This document shows, in pieces, positions 49,248 through 60,419 of a stretch of DNA of 64,000 nt (the stretch's first letter is position 1; each line of letters starts with the position of its first letter). The translations under genes were made by a program, and so were the position numbers. The notes beneath the pieces are model-generated. The model did no database searches. It was not told the DNA's origin and saw only the letters and a program-made list of their open reading frames with translations. Source of the DNA: Cerrena zonata (Eukaryota; Basidiomycota; Agaricomycetes; Polyporales; Cerrenaceae); assembly GCA_038087015.1 (NCBI GenBank), contig JASBNA010000005.1, positions 248,001 through 312,000 of the forward strand. The letters are read 5' to 3'.

Positions 49248-49915
49248 AAGCCTGTTCCGTCGATCCTGACACTTCGCTCTTTGGATCCATGAGAAGACCA
49301 AGCTCGATATCGAAATCGGGCAAGATACAGATAACCTGTATCGTGAGCACAGCTATTACGCTCTCAGATCGCGAATGGAACATGACTCTTCGCAGGGAGG
49401 TAGTATATGGGAGATGGTGCGTTGTGAGGTTTTGCTTATGTTGATGTTGGTCTGATCGTCCTGATGCTCCTTTTATCATTTCGTGTCTTGTATGATTGGA
49501 CTAAACATAGCGATACTCCGGATTCACAAGACGGCTCGGTAGGGATGATCTAGGAACGACATCACATCCTACCTTTTTCTACAGGATACCTCAAGAGCAG
49601 TCAACGAGATACAGGACATGCAATCGATGAAAACCCCGTCATGAACAAATCCTACCAACCATAGCATGGTACAACTCATCTTGGCGCGATAGAGAAAGGC
49701 TCCAGATTAGCTTTCTGCATCCGAAGGAAACCCTCCTTACCCCCCAACCCTTCCAGAAATTTCCAACACTCCCGACGGTACCTCGGAGTTGGTGGAAACA
49801 TACAAGAGGTTGCGTTGTCTCCGTTGAAGCTTGCGTTGACATTGGTGAATAATATTTCTTCAAGATCAAACGTGAATGTCTCCTCCCAACGGCTCATACG
49901 GTCACATACGCAGAG
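49248..49915. repeat. Degenerate tandem duplication, copy 1
   Basis: Aligns by eye with 49919-50530. Shared words: CCGTCGATCCTGACAC (49260 / 49930), GCAAGATACAGA (49319 / 49989), GTAGGGATGATCTAGGAACGACAT (49539 / 50179) and GTGGAAACATACAAGAG (49792 / 50423). The offset falls from about 670 to 631 bp because of indels. Confidence 0.75.
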
Positions 49916-49918
49916 ATA

Positions 49919-50530
49919 TATCCTGTCCCGTCGATCCTGACACCTCACTTCTTAGATCAATCAGAAGCCCAAGCCCGAAGTTGAAACCAAGCAAGATACA
50001 GACAACCTGCATCGCGAGCAATAGGTATGTTCTCAGATTGCGAATGCAACATGATTCTTCGCAGGTCGTTGGCGTGGGTGTGTCTTGAGGTTTCACTGAG
50101 GTTTGATGTTGGACTGATCTTCCTGAGGCTCCATTACCCTTTCGTATTTTGTATGATCAAACTACTCCGTATTGAGAGGTAGGGATGATCTAGGAACGAC
50201 ATATAATGATCTTGTCCTGCAGTATACCTCGGGGGCAGCCAACGAGAGATACAAGTCATACAACCGGTTATCATGATAAACCACCCATCAATACATCATA
50301 TCGACCGTGGTATGATCCGATTCATCGTGGCGCAATGGAGAAAGACTCCAGGTTAGCTTTCTGGATCTGGAGGGAAACCCTTCTCCTGTCCAGCTCGCGA
50401 TGATAACCATGATTAGGAATTTGTGGAAACATACAAGAGATTGCGTTGACATTGGTCAATGATATTCTCGGAGATCAAACGAATGTTTTCTCCTGATGGT
50501 TTGTACGGAAACATATGCAAAGGGATGTAC
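49919..50530. repeat. Degenerate tandem duplication, copy 2
   Basis: Second copy of the unit starting at 49248. Both copies are interrupted by stops in every frame, so any coding function is gone or never existed. Confidence 0.75.
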
Positions 50531-51431
50531 AACAAAAAGGTGTTGTTCCTAACTTGAAACGCTTGTTGACCAATGAAATATCCCAATCTGGTGTGGTAAA
50601 AAGTAAGCCTTGTATCGGACATGGGTCCTCCTCCTCAGACCATCTTCAGGAAATCCTTCTTTGGTTGAAGCTGATGCACAACGTTCACGTTTGCCTCGAT
50701 AGTTAGCTCGTTACCTAGTCTAGTAGCTTTCTCTACAGACCAGAACATGGAGCGCTATTTTCAGGCGCAAATAGTACCTTATCCTTAGACTTTATTTTCG
50801 TGTAACGATGTAGTCTAGAAAGTCAGTAGATCTTCTCTGTGAGGGTCTAAAAGTGTGAATTGAACTCAGAGAAACACCAGTCTTCACTCGGAGAAAGAGG
50901 CCCTCGCTAAGATCATACTCAAGTTCATCTTCTCGATCTTGAAGCTGTCGTGGGAAACGGTAGGAAGTCGTCTGGAGTTGCGACGTGAACGCCTGCATCT
51001 TCTGTTAACTCTTGTCCGATACAATTGTTTTCAACATCCAATAATCAACTCGTTGCACTATACTCTAACCGAAAGCTTCCAGTATCTGAGACTGCCTGGG
51101 AATGGGTTTCGATGTTTTCCCCGCTCACCCTAAGTTTACAGGACCATGGTCACTTCAGCTTTTTGTCTCGCTCGTAACCAGGGTCTATACACAAAACACA
51201 AACGATCTTGTTCGCAAGGGCCTCTCTCTTTGTTGCTTGACTAGAACCCTCGGGAACCCTCGTGATGCGCTGTGAGCCACTGGGGGGTCAATGCCATGAG
51301 TGGCCAATGCGGAACTCTTTGACATTGTTATTCCCGCGTGCCACTCACCACTTGCATATAGTCTACCCTTTCAACTTGTACTTTCTCCACTTACTTGCTT
51401 CTTGAATACCACCAACCCCCATCTCGAAATA
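50531..51431. other. Intergenic upstream of FunK1-B
   Basis: About 900 bp with no recognised gene. An in-frame extension of FunK1-B back to 51300 exists, but its sequence is not conserved with paralogue A. Confidence 0.45.
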
Positions 51432-53757
51432 ATGGCCAAGAGGGACTACTACCACATGAACTCCATGTCTGCAGAGACATTTCTCCACAAATACCTACCC
51501 ATAGAGGACGACTCCATGCGTCCCAATATCCGTTTCGACGATGTCAATCTACACGATCCCAAATACATGGTAAGTCCCCCCTATCCCCCAAACCACCGCG
51601 ACTTGCTTAGAAGTGGCATTTGCCAGATGCGCCGCATCAACCACTCCAAGATCTGTCCCGGCTTCGAGGCAGTCAAGAGAACCAAACGCGACCCCCTCAT
51701 TGATGACTTCACCTGTGGCGACATCCTTTTCACATCCGTCTTCCTCCACCCCGTCGGACACCAGAGCTTTGCAAGCAAACTAGATGCGTGGAAGACGGTT
51801 GACACGCATATCTTGTTGGCCCCGGACGCAGAGGCGGATCTATTCGCGAACCGGTCGTCGTTCCATGACGGTCGGAACTACGTGTTGAAGAACTGTATCC
51901 ATGAGCAGTTCGTTTGTCAGCATCGGACTTTCATGTTGACTGTGTCGATCACGGGGAAGTATGCTAGGTTCGTTCGATGGGATCAGACGAGCTGTAAGGG
52001 TACAAAGAGGTTCGATTTCCATAAGAGGCCGTGGTTGCTGTCGATGTTTCTCTGGCGATATGGGCAGCTCTGTCGTGCAGCTAGGGGATTCGATACTACT
52101 GCGACTCTTGCTACAGCTAGCGAAGAACGGATTCTGAAACGCGCCTTACGGGAATTCATCAAGAACTCTCCTCGACAACATGGTGACCTCAAAATCTCTG
52201 CTGAGGAATATCCTACTTACCGAGTACGAGTCCAAGGACCGGACGGTAAACCACTGACAGTCATCGCCGGGAAACCATTCTACACTATACCTCTCAGCGC
52301 TGGTCGCGATACCCACACTCGAGTCTACGCAGGCTACTTGAAGTCTGAGAAACGCATAGTCATCCTCAGAGACTATTGGTGTCGAGACGAAGGCAATTTC
52401 ACACCGGATGCCGAGATGTACGAATACCTTCAGGAACATAACGTTCCTTATATACCCACTGTCATCGCCGCCGGGGATGTTTTAGTCGATGGGGAGCCGC
52501 AGACGACCGAGTTCTGTGAAGACATAGATACGAGGACGCCTTGTACACACCAGCGAATGATACAAGAAGTAGTATTTCCGATGTCGTCGATCAATTCTTC
52601 CAAGGAGCTCACGCAGGTGATGCGGGATACAGTCAAATGTACGTACGGTCTTTTGATGAAATATGGAAACTGTGTATCGCTGACCGCGTCTTGTGAATTA
52701 CAGGCCTTTGCGTGGCGTACAAATCTGCAGGGCTTTTCCATCAGGATATCAGCGATGGGAATATCATGGTGACCGCGGATGGGAGAGGAGTTGTGAACGA
52801 CTGGGAGATTGCGGCCAAGATTGGTCACAAATGTGTAAGTCCCATCTACATTCTTATATGGCTTATAACAACATACTTAAACGTTTGTCGGTTGTTTAGG
52901 GAACTTGGCATTTCATGTCCACGAGAATGTCGATAAATCCGTACAAAGTACGAGAGATCCACGATGACCTGGAATCTTGCTATTGGGTCCTCCTCTGGAA
53001 CGCTATCCATTATATCAAGACAAGTGCATACTGGCCCTTCCTCGACTTGGCTGTCTTCTCTTCTTGTCGTCGTGCCCGATTCCGAAACGGCATCGAAATC
53101 GACTACCAAGAGCAAGGTGGAGAGGTGTTCACTATTGGCGGAGATGACAAGTTAGCAGTCTTGTCATCATATGACGAGGATGGGCTGGATCTATTAAAAT
53201 GGCGCTGTGCGCCATTCAACTCTCTGATGCACAAGCTTAAAGATGTCTTCAGGAAGCTCATACGGTCAGTAGCGACACGAGAGCGAGCCAGGAGGGAAGG
53301 CAGACTCGATGAGCCCTTGAACGAGACGGAAGAACAGGAACTGGAGGATTCAGAATCCGCATTCGCACTTCTGTCGGACCCGGAGAATCTGTTACGACTC
53401 TTCGACGAGGCATTGGCGCAGGATGGTTGGCTTGAGGATGATGTTGTGTCCTGTATGTTGCCCAACACGACCTCTTGGTGGAAACGGTATCAAAAGGCGA
53501 ACAACGATGACGAGGCGTGGTCTGCTAGAATTGATGGTCTTCGCGGGTTGAACTATACGAAATATCCACCAATTAACGGAGACCGAGAGAAAGTGGAAGA
53601 GGAGAAACGTTGGACTCCTGGACCGGTGGACAAGGAGGCTGGTGCTCAGAAGGCTCCCTCGATACCGGACGAGCAGCCAACGGGTACAAATCGCAAGCGG
53701 AAGAGTCAAGAGGATGATGATTCGGAAGATGATAGACCGTCTAAGAGACAGAGGTGA
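51432..53757 (+). CDS. FunK1-type fungal protein kinase B, intact
   Basis: Intact close paralogue of FunK1-A: 712 residues in four exons (51432-51569, 51627-52638, 52704-52834, 52900-53757) with introns at identical positions. The first intron is 57 nt and in frame, so it could be read through. Features: RINHSKICPGFEAV, VSITGKYARFVRWDQTS, RGFDTTATLATASEERILKR, RIVILRDYWCRDE (Arg where the family normally has the beta-3 Lys), EMYEYLQEHNVPYIPT with the likely alpha-C Glu, catalytic loop HQDISDGN, VNDWEIA, GTWHFMSTRMSINPYKV and REIHDDLESCYWVLLW. The C-terminus is acidic then basic (QEDDDSEDDRPSKRQR). FunK1 proteins are expanded in mushroom-forming fungi and linked to multicellularity; substrates are not known. 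ATG 51432 is preferred over 51300 because it aligns with A. Confidence 0.9.
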
Positions 53758-54562
53758 ACTCTGGCATCCTGGCGATGCTCCTAGTGACGCATATCGGGCT
53801 CGGTAATACCCTAATTGTACAGCCTGAGTAGAAAATCACCTGTAATGTTCGTTGGTATGTCATACTTTTGAAGCCAATGAAATCTTCTCCGATATCTTCC
53901 AGAGTGCTGCAATGCCTTTAGTCTCATCAACTTTTGCAAATGGATGATCTTCGTTCCCGTTTCATGAATATTTAGATGTTCGCGTTGTTTCGTATTTCAA
54001 CTCTCAATATGGAAAGATCCTGGATGCCAACGCCAAACATGCGCAAACAGACATCTGGACCATCCTCAACGTCCGAGACTCCGAGTCGCTCATATCTGCT
54101 CATGCACATCACCATAACCTCAAACTTCGTTCTTCAACGTGCTTCTCTATTGGGTACATCCTCTTGCTTGGCGCATCCTTTGATCGATGTACAAATCAGA
54201 TATAAGTGCATCTACATTGTTCTATTGTGACGGAATACAACATACGCCTTGTCTGTCTGCATGGACCTCAGCTTCAAGGCATATGTTCTTGGGACAATCA
54301 ACTACACTAATACAACGATATCTTTACATGCATAGAAGTCCACGATCCGGTGGGCTGATCATAGGCGAGTGGCGTGTTCGGCGCGTTTGGCGTGCTTGTG
54401 ACTATGAGCCACTCCCTTTGTCTTGCATCCGAAATCGCGTTATAAGCTCCCTCGGTCAATTCAGGACCATAACCGTCACTTTACCAGAGAAGCTACCATC
54501 AACCTGCTATCTTCAACGTCTCCTACTACTATCTGGTCACTCCCTTCTCTATACTGCCCACG
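53758..54562. other. Spacer between FunK1-B and FunK1-C
   Basis: About 800 bp. A short frame near 53988-54130 reads YGKILDANAKHAQ and DIWTILNVRD, protein-like but without a recognised family. The rest is likely promoter of FunK1-C. Confidence 0.4.
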
Positions 54563-56951
54563 ATGAGCCGTGATGAGTTTTTCCTCCCGGATACCATGAC
54601 TGCAGATGAATTTATGGCACAATACATGCCCATCGACAGAAAATCCTTGGCGAAGAGACCTAAAGTCAACTTCAAGGGTCTCGACTTGGACGAATCCTCA
54701 GCCTTGGTATACTTCTTCCACCTTTACTTGTGGCGTCGTGGCTGATGGCAACGATGTTTACCAGCGCGATCAAATCAGAGCCTCTCGTCTCCTACCCGGT
54801 TATCAGCTACTTCAATCCAAGAATCTGAAGTTCTTAGAGGAAGACTTCAATATCAGTGATAAGGGCCATGGCCCGTTTGTCATATTTCCACCTGGCGACG
54901 ACCCCTGGAAAGATTCAGCAACTTCATGGCATGCTTTGGAAATGCATATCAATTACACGAGTGTTGCCGATGAGGATCCTCTTGAAATCAAGAATAAGAC
55001 GTATTGGGGACTAGAGGCACGTAAAGACATCGTGAAGTACATATCCACCCAATTCTCTCGCCAACCTCGGACCTCCGCGTTCTCGGTCGTCATCTTTGGA
55101 CGCCATGCTAGACTTCTGATCTGGGACCGCTCTGCATGCATTGCAACAAAGAAGTTCAACTGGATTACAAGTCCTCGTCTGCTACCTGAATTCCTCTGGA
55201 GGTTTGCTCATTTGAACCGTCAACAACGGGGGTTCGATACAACTGTCTTGGATGCATCGCTTGCGGAGGAACGTGCCCTTAAATGCGCTATTCGTAACTT
55301 CATTAAGAACTCCACTAGGGATGCTAGCTTCATACGACCGAGTCTCAGTAATCAGTATCCGGTGTATAAAGTACACCTAAAAGAGCCTACTACCGGAGAA
55401 GAACATCTTCTCATTTTCGGAAAGCCTTTTTACGAACGCGCCGGTATCGAAGGGGTAGCAACCAAAGTGTACGCGGCTTATTCGAAGACAGAAAAACGCA
55501 TAGTTATCCTCAGGGACTCCTGGTGCCACATCCGTCATGCTTTCTCGGAGGAATCTGACGTATACGCAGGTTTCGAGGAAAACTCTGTCCCTCATGTACC
55601 TAAAAGCTTGTACATTGGGGTCGTAAGTGTTGATGGCGAAACACAGATTACACGAAAGGATCAATTTGTGAAGGGCTGTTTCTGTTATCGACACCAACGG
55701 GTTATACAGGAAGTTTTATTCCCTCTCCAGACGGTCAAGTCGTCGAAAGAGTTAACACAGGTGACGAGAGACGCGGTCAAGGGTGAGTCTATTTATCGAA
55801 CGAGATAACTTTTGGCCTCCTACTGATATTACTCTAGCTATGAGCGTCGCATATAGCTCATTGAACCTCTTACATCAAGATATTAGCATAGGGAATGTGA
55901 TGGTCACCGAGGACGGCAGAGGTGTACTAAACGACTGGGGCTGCGCGATGAAAGATATCCCTAAATATAATCGTCTACACAACACTCAGACTGTAAGCAC
56001 CTCAATAACCCGAGTCTCTGAGGTGTTCACCTATTCTCATATCTGTTCTGGTTACAGGGCACTTGGGCTTTCTTGTCCGTCAAGCTACTCCAGACTCCGT
56101 GGAAAGCGTTTCCTCGAGAAATTCATGATGACCTGGAATCCTTTTTCTGGCTTCTCCTTTGGGCGGGTGCTCGCCACGTCAAATCTACTGCTTTCTGGCC
56201 GCAAAAATCCTGGGAAGTCTTCTTCGAGATGTGGGGTACTTGTTATACATCCAACGGAGGACATCGAATTGATACAGATACTAACCGCGGCATACGCGTC
56301 CGAGAAGGTGGACGTCTCAAACGAGAGTTTATTTCGGAATCCCCCAGAAGGTGTGAGCGTAAAATGGATGACATGCAGTGGCGATGTCAGCCCTTCAATG
56401 CACTCATGCACGAACTGAGAAGGATCTTCGGGGCGTTGGTGGTGTATCCTCGAGACAATGATCCGAGTTTTTGTAAATCCTCGCTAGAGAAACGCAAAAC
56501 GGACTATGCGGATGAGATGGAGGAGCAACGCGAGAAGGCCATGGAGCAATATGCTTTCCTATCGGATCCAGAGAACATAGTGCGACTCTTCGACGAGGCT
56601 CTGGCGAAGGACGATTGGCTCGAAGACGATATTGTACCAGACATGCTACCAAACACTGATGATGAGTGGGAATCCTACGCAAGGATAAGCTTCGTCTGGG
56701 AAAGGTTCATATATCAACCGGCGCTCAGAACTGCCATAGATAGCCTCTCTCTAGACGTGACCAATTATCCTCCGACTGTTCCTTCGAGGGATGAAAGGAC
56801 CCGGCAGTGGGTCAAACCACGAAGATCGGCTCGTTCGCAAAAACCGACCGCGAAATGTATTGCAAATGATGCTCTGAAGATCGTAAAGAAGAAGAGGAGA
56901 AATCTAGGAATATTGGAGGAGAGGAAGTCCAAGAAAGTCCGGCGTATATGA
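54563..56951 (+). CDS. FunK1-type fungal protein kinase C, divergent paralogue
   Basis: 736 residues in four exons (54563-54706, 54765-55782, 55838-55992, 56058-56951); all phases close. Same family and intron pattern as B, 805 bp upstream, but divergent: MTADEFMAQYMPIDRKSLAK, RLLPGYQLLQSKNLKF, RGFDTTVLDASLAEERALKC, RIVILRDSW, SVPHVPKSLYIGVV, HQDISIGN, LNDWGCAM, then GTWAFLSVKLLQTPWKAFPR and REIHDDLESFFWLLLW. The Arg at the beta-3 Lys position is shared with A and B. A longer insert after NDWGCAM (KDIPKYNRLHN) separates it from the activation-end motif. The C-terminus is strongly basic (KKKRRNLG, RKSKKVRRI) and probably nuclear. Its position next to B suggests tandem duplication followed by divergence. 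Confidence 0.9.
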
Positions 56952-57255
56952 TACATATCGGTACTCAAATATACCTAGTAGCAGGCTATGTATAACACCA
57001 CTGTAATCAATATTCCCACTCTGTCCATTGTGAACTCTGTGCTGTGCCTCGACCATATACATAACTTTGAAACATCTCAGTCTGAGGAACATGGTCACGC
57101 CTACTTCTTGGGTGCAGTCCCTTCTGGTCTCTTTCAAAACTTTGCTTCTGCGTTTACGTCACAGCTGTCTTATAGAGATTAACGCTGGTGGATCGTGTTC
57201 GTTTCGTGAGAGGTTCACCTAACACCGTCGCTAATTACTCTTGTCCGTCACCATC
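56952..57255. other. Short intergenic region
   Basis: About 300 bp between FunK1-C and the RBR gene, presumably terminator and promoter. No element identified. Confidence 0.4.
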
Positions 57256-60200
57256 ATGTCGACCTCTCAGAAAGGAGGTAACAAGGGTAAACAAAGTCAA
57301 CAACCATGTCGAAACTTTGCCAGCAACGGAACTTGCAAGTTTGGTGCCAAATGCAGATTTAGCCATGCTATTGTCATTACGCAGACCCAGTCTCCGAGCG
57401 AGCGATCTACATCAAAGGTGACAATTGATGATAAACTGAACACACAGGTTCATTTTTGTGATGCTCATTAAAACTAAATACAGACTGGTACACAGGGAAC
57501 ACCTCAGCCGCAAAAGCATGGTGTTTGCTTTAAATGGCAACGAGGAAAGTGTAACAGAGGAGACACGTGCAAGTACTTACACATCCAGGTAAGTAGTATG
57601 AGCTTAGGAATGATATCTCAGATCTCATTGATCATGATTCATCAGGACGACCAAATGAAACATACGCATCAGGCTCAGTTGGTCGCAGAGCGAGCCCAAC
57701 GAGACGCCGAACGTGAGTTAGAGAGACGGCACAAAGAAGAGCTAGATCGTCAGGAAGCTTTACGAAAAGCTCGTCAGGCTGCAGCCGAAGAAGAACGACG
57801 CAGGGTGAAGCGCGAGCAAGATGCAGCTCGTCTTGCAGCGGCCCGTCTTGCGGAGGAACGAGCAGCCGAGAGACGAAAGGAGCTCTTAGCTCGTCGCGCT
57901 GAGACTTTTGCTGCAGAGGCAGCAGTTACACTGAAGCATATCGCATTTGGCACCACGATTGTGAAGTTTGCGGCAGGCCTTGAGATCTGTGATATTATCA
58001 CAGGCTTCGAGTCCTGCCGAGTTCAAATCAAACGGCTTCCGCTGAATGCGAAAATTGCGGAGGTCACAGAACTCTTCACTAGCCAAGGGCTCGAGGTTGG
58101 ACGCTTCCATATCCTGGGTTTGAAGCGGGCTGGTGACAAACAAGAAGCAGATGTCATCGTCGAGTCAGAGTCTGGCACGGCTCTGGCTTTGGGACTAGAT
58201 GGTATCGACTTTAGAGGGGAGACTTTGTCCTTTCAAACTAGCACTGGCTCCGAGGGTGGAATGGGAGCTTCTGCTGGAAGAAATCCTCGTGTGCTCTTCA
58301 TGTCCTGGAGGGCACCTTCTGTTCGGTATGTAGCGACATTCGACGACATGGCCGAAGTAGAAGCGAAGGTACGCCAGCTCAATGGGAAAACTTGTGGAGG
58401 TCGAAGAGTCAAAGTCGAGAAAAACACCTGCCCTCCTGGTCCAGCCGCACGATATTGGAACCCGAATTCCATTTCGATTAGTAATCTACCAGCACACATA
58501 AGTTATGCGGAGGTGGCCCTCTTCTCTGGTACATGTTCCCTCCGTCAATTGAACCCAGTGGTCTACCATATCGAAACTGCAATAGAAGACCTTCAGCGGA
58601 TTATGGAGGCGCATGCAGCTGAACCAGTGGTTATTAGGTCTATCAACCACACTGCAGATGGAAGGATCACGGCTGAGGCGCAATTCAGCACCTGGGAGCA
58701 TGCTAAACGAGCCCATGATTCACTCTCTGGTATCCGACACCCCTGCATTGGAGGCAGTACTATTTTTGTCCGTCTTCCAGATCCCCATTACTACACCATC
58801 ACCATTCATCAGGACCAATACACCGCACAAAGAGCACAATGGGATTATCTCGTAAAAACCACAGATGGCGACAAGTGTCGTGTCCAGATCGTCCCAAGGA
58901 CCTACGGCCAAGAACGAATTCAGATCCGAGTTTTAGGTAACGACAAACAGGTTGTTGGGACGCTGAAAGTCCGTGTCGAGAATCTCGTGCGAGGTGAACG
59001 TTTCGATGGGTGGCATCGAATGTTTACAAGTCACGTTGGAAGGAAATTCTTGGCTCGAGTTTTTCGGAGCTACTGGTGCATTCGCAGAATACGACAGGAA
59101 GGTCCAAGCGATCAAGATTTGCGGGGATACCGATTCTATGGAACGAGCGCAGGAGATGATTCGGAAAGAAATGGAGAGATTGGCATCCGAGGAGCGTACC
59201 GTGAAGCTGAAGCGACAGTCGATTCGTGTTTTTCCTTAGAGAGGGATTGACGGTTCTCCAGGAGGCATTCGGAGAAGACTGCGTTACTTTGAATACTGCA
59301 TCGTCTCCAGCCGAAATCACTGTACGAGGAGGAGAGGAACCCCGACATATGCTTGATCGACTCATCACGGATTCATTAGATGAACTCAAGTATTCTCCCG
59401 TGCCTACCACAGATGAGATCGTCTGTCCGATATGCTACGTCGGGGTTTCGTCCCCAGAGCAACTGGGTTGTGGTCATACGTATTGCAGTTCTTGTCTTCG
59501 CCACTACCTGACCAGTGCGACTGATAGCGCACTCTTCCCTCTGACTTGTATGGGTGACGAAGATCGCTGCAAGATTCCTATTCCCATCCCCACGATTCAA
59601 AGATTTTTGACCGCACAGAAGATGGATCAACTCCTTCAGAGCGCATTCACGACCTACATCGACAAGCACCTCCAGGAGTTCAAGTATTGCGGAACTCCCG
59701 ATTGTGGACAGGTCTATCGAACCGCACAAGATGGCGGTTCTAGGTCTACCCTTCAATGCCCATCTTGTTTCGCATCTGTGTGTAACGCATGTGGAGAAGA
59801 GGGGCATGAAGGGATGACTTGCGAAGACTACAAACTCCAAAGTGACCCTACCGAGCAGGAGAGAATGACGGAGGCATTTGCAAAAGTACACAATATCAAG
59901 AAGTGTCCTTCTTGTCAAGTGTGGATGGAGAAGATTGCTGGATGTAACCACATGACTTGTAGATGTGGTGCCCATGTCTGTTGGGTTTGCATGAAGTCAT
60001 ATCCGCAAGATATCATTTACCAACACATGGCCCAAGCCCACGGCTCTATCGGGCTTGATGACCAGGTACCATTCGTGAACGATATCGAGAGGGAGAGACA
60101 GGTGCTGGAGAACTATAGATTAGCAAACAGGATGCTGCAAGAGCAGGAGCAGCTTCGAATGCAGCAGGAAATTCAAAGACAGGAGGATATTCGGCGCCGG

Positions 60201-60419
60201 GAACAACAACGAAGACAGGAGGAAGCTAGAGAACGAGAAAGGGCTGCCGCGCAACGTCAAGCATTACTTCAGAGGTATCAAGCGGTGCAAACAGAACGAG
60301 AAGCTGCCCAGAGATATGCTACATACACATCGCGACAAGCCGGAACCGCTACGAACCAACCCTACATTCGAGCACAACCGCGGAAGGAGGAAAGTGGAAG
60401 TTGGTGTGTCGTTATGTAA
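57256..60419 (+). CDS. CCCH zinc-finger plus RBR E3 ubiquitin ligase, two apparent frameshifts
   Basis: A large ligase of about 1,022 residues. ATG 57256 gives a first CCCH finger (C-x8-C-x5-C-x3-H, residues 18-37). After a 36-nt intron comes a second (C-x7-C-x5-C-x3-H, residues 79-97). Exon 3 opens with a Glu/Arg-rich coiled coil (AERAQRDAERELERRHKEEL and following), then RNA-binding-like repeats, then RING1 (CPICYVGVSSPEQLGCGHTY), an IBR (CGTPDCGQVYRT...CPSC...CNAC) and RING2 (CPSCQVWMEKIAGCNHMTC), whose GCNHM Cys is the expected catalytic thioester residue. A Gln/Arg coiled tail follows. The frame shifts by one base at T5 runs 59060-59064 and 59229-59233; removing one T at each restores RVFGATGAFAEY and SIRVFLREGL, and the length becomes divisible by three. 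Homopolymer error is the simplest explanation. Confidence 0.88.
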
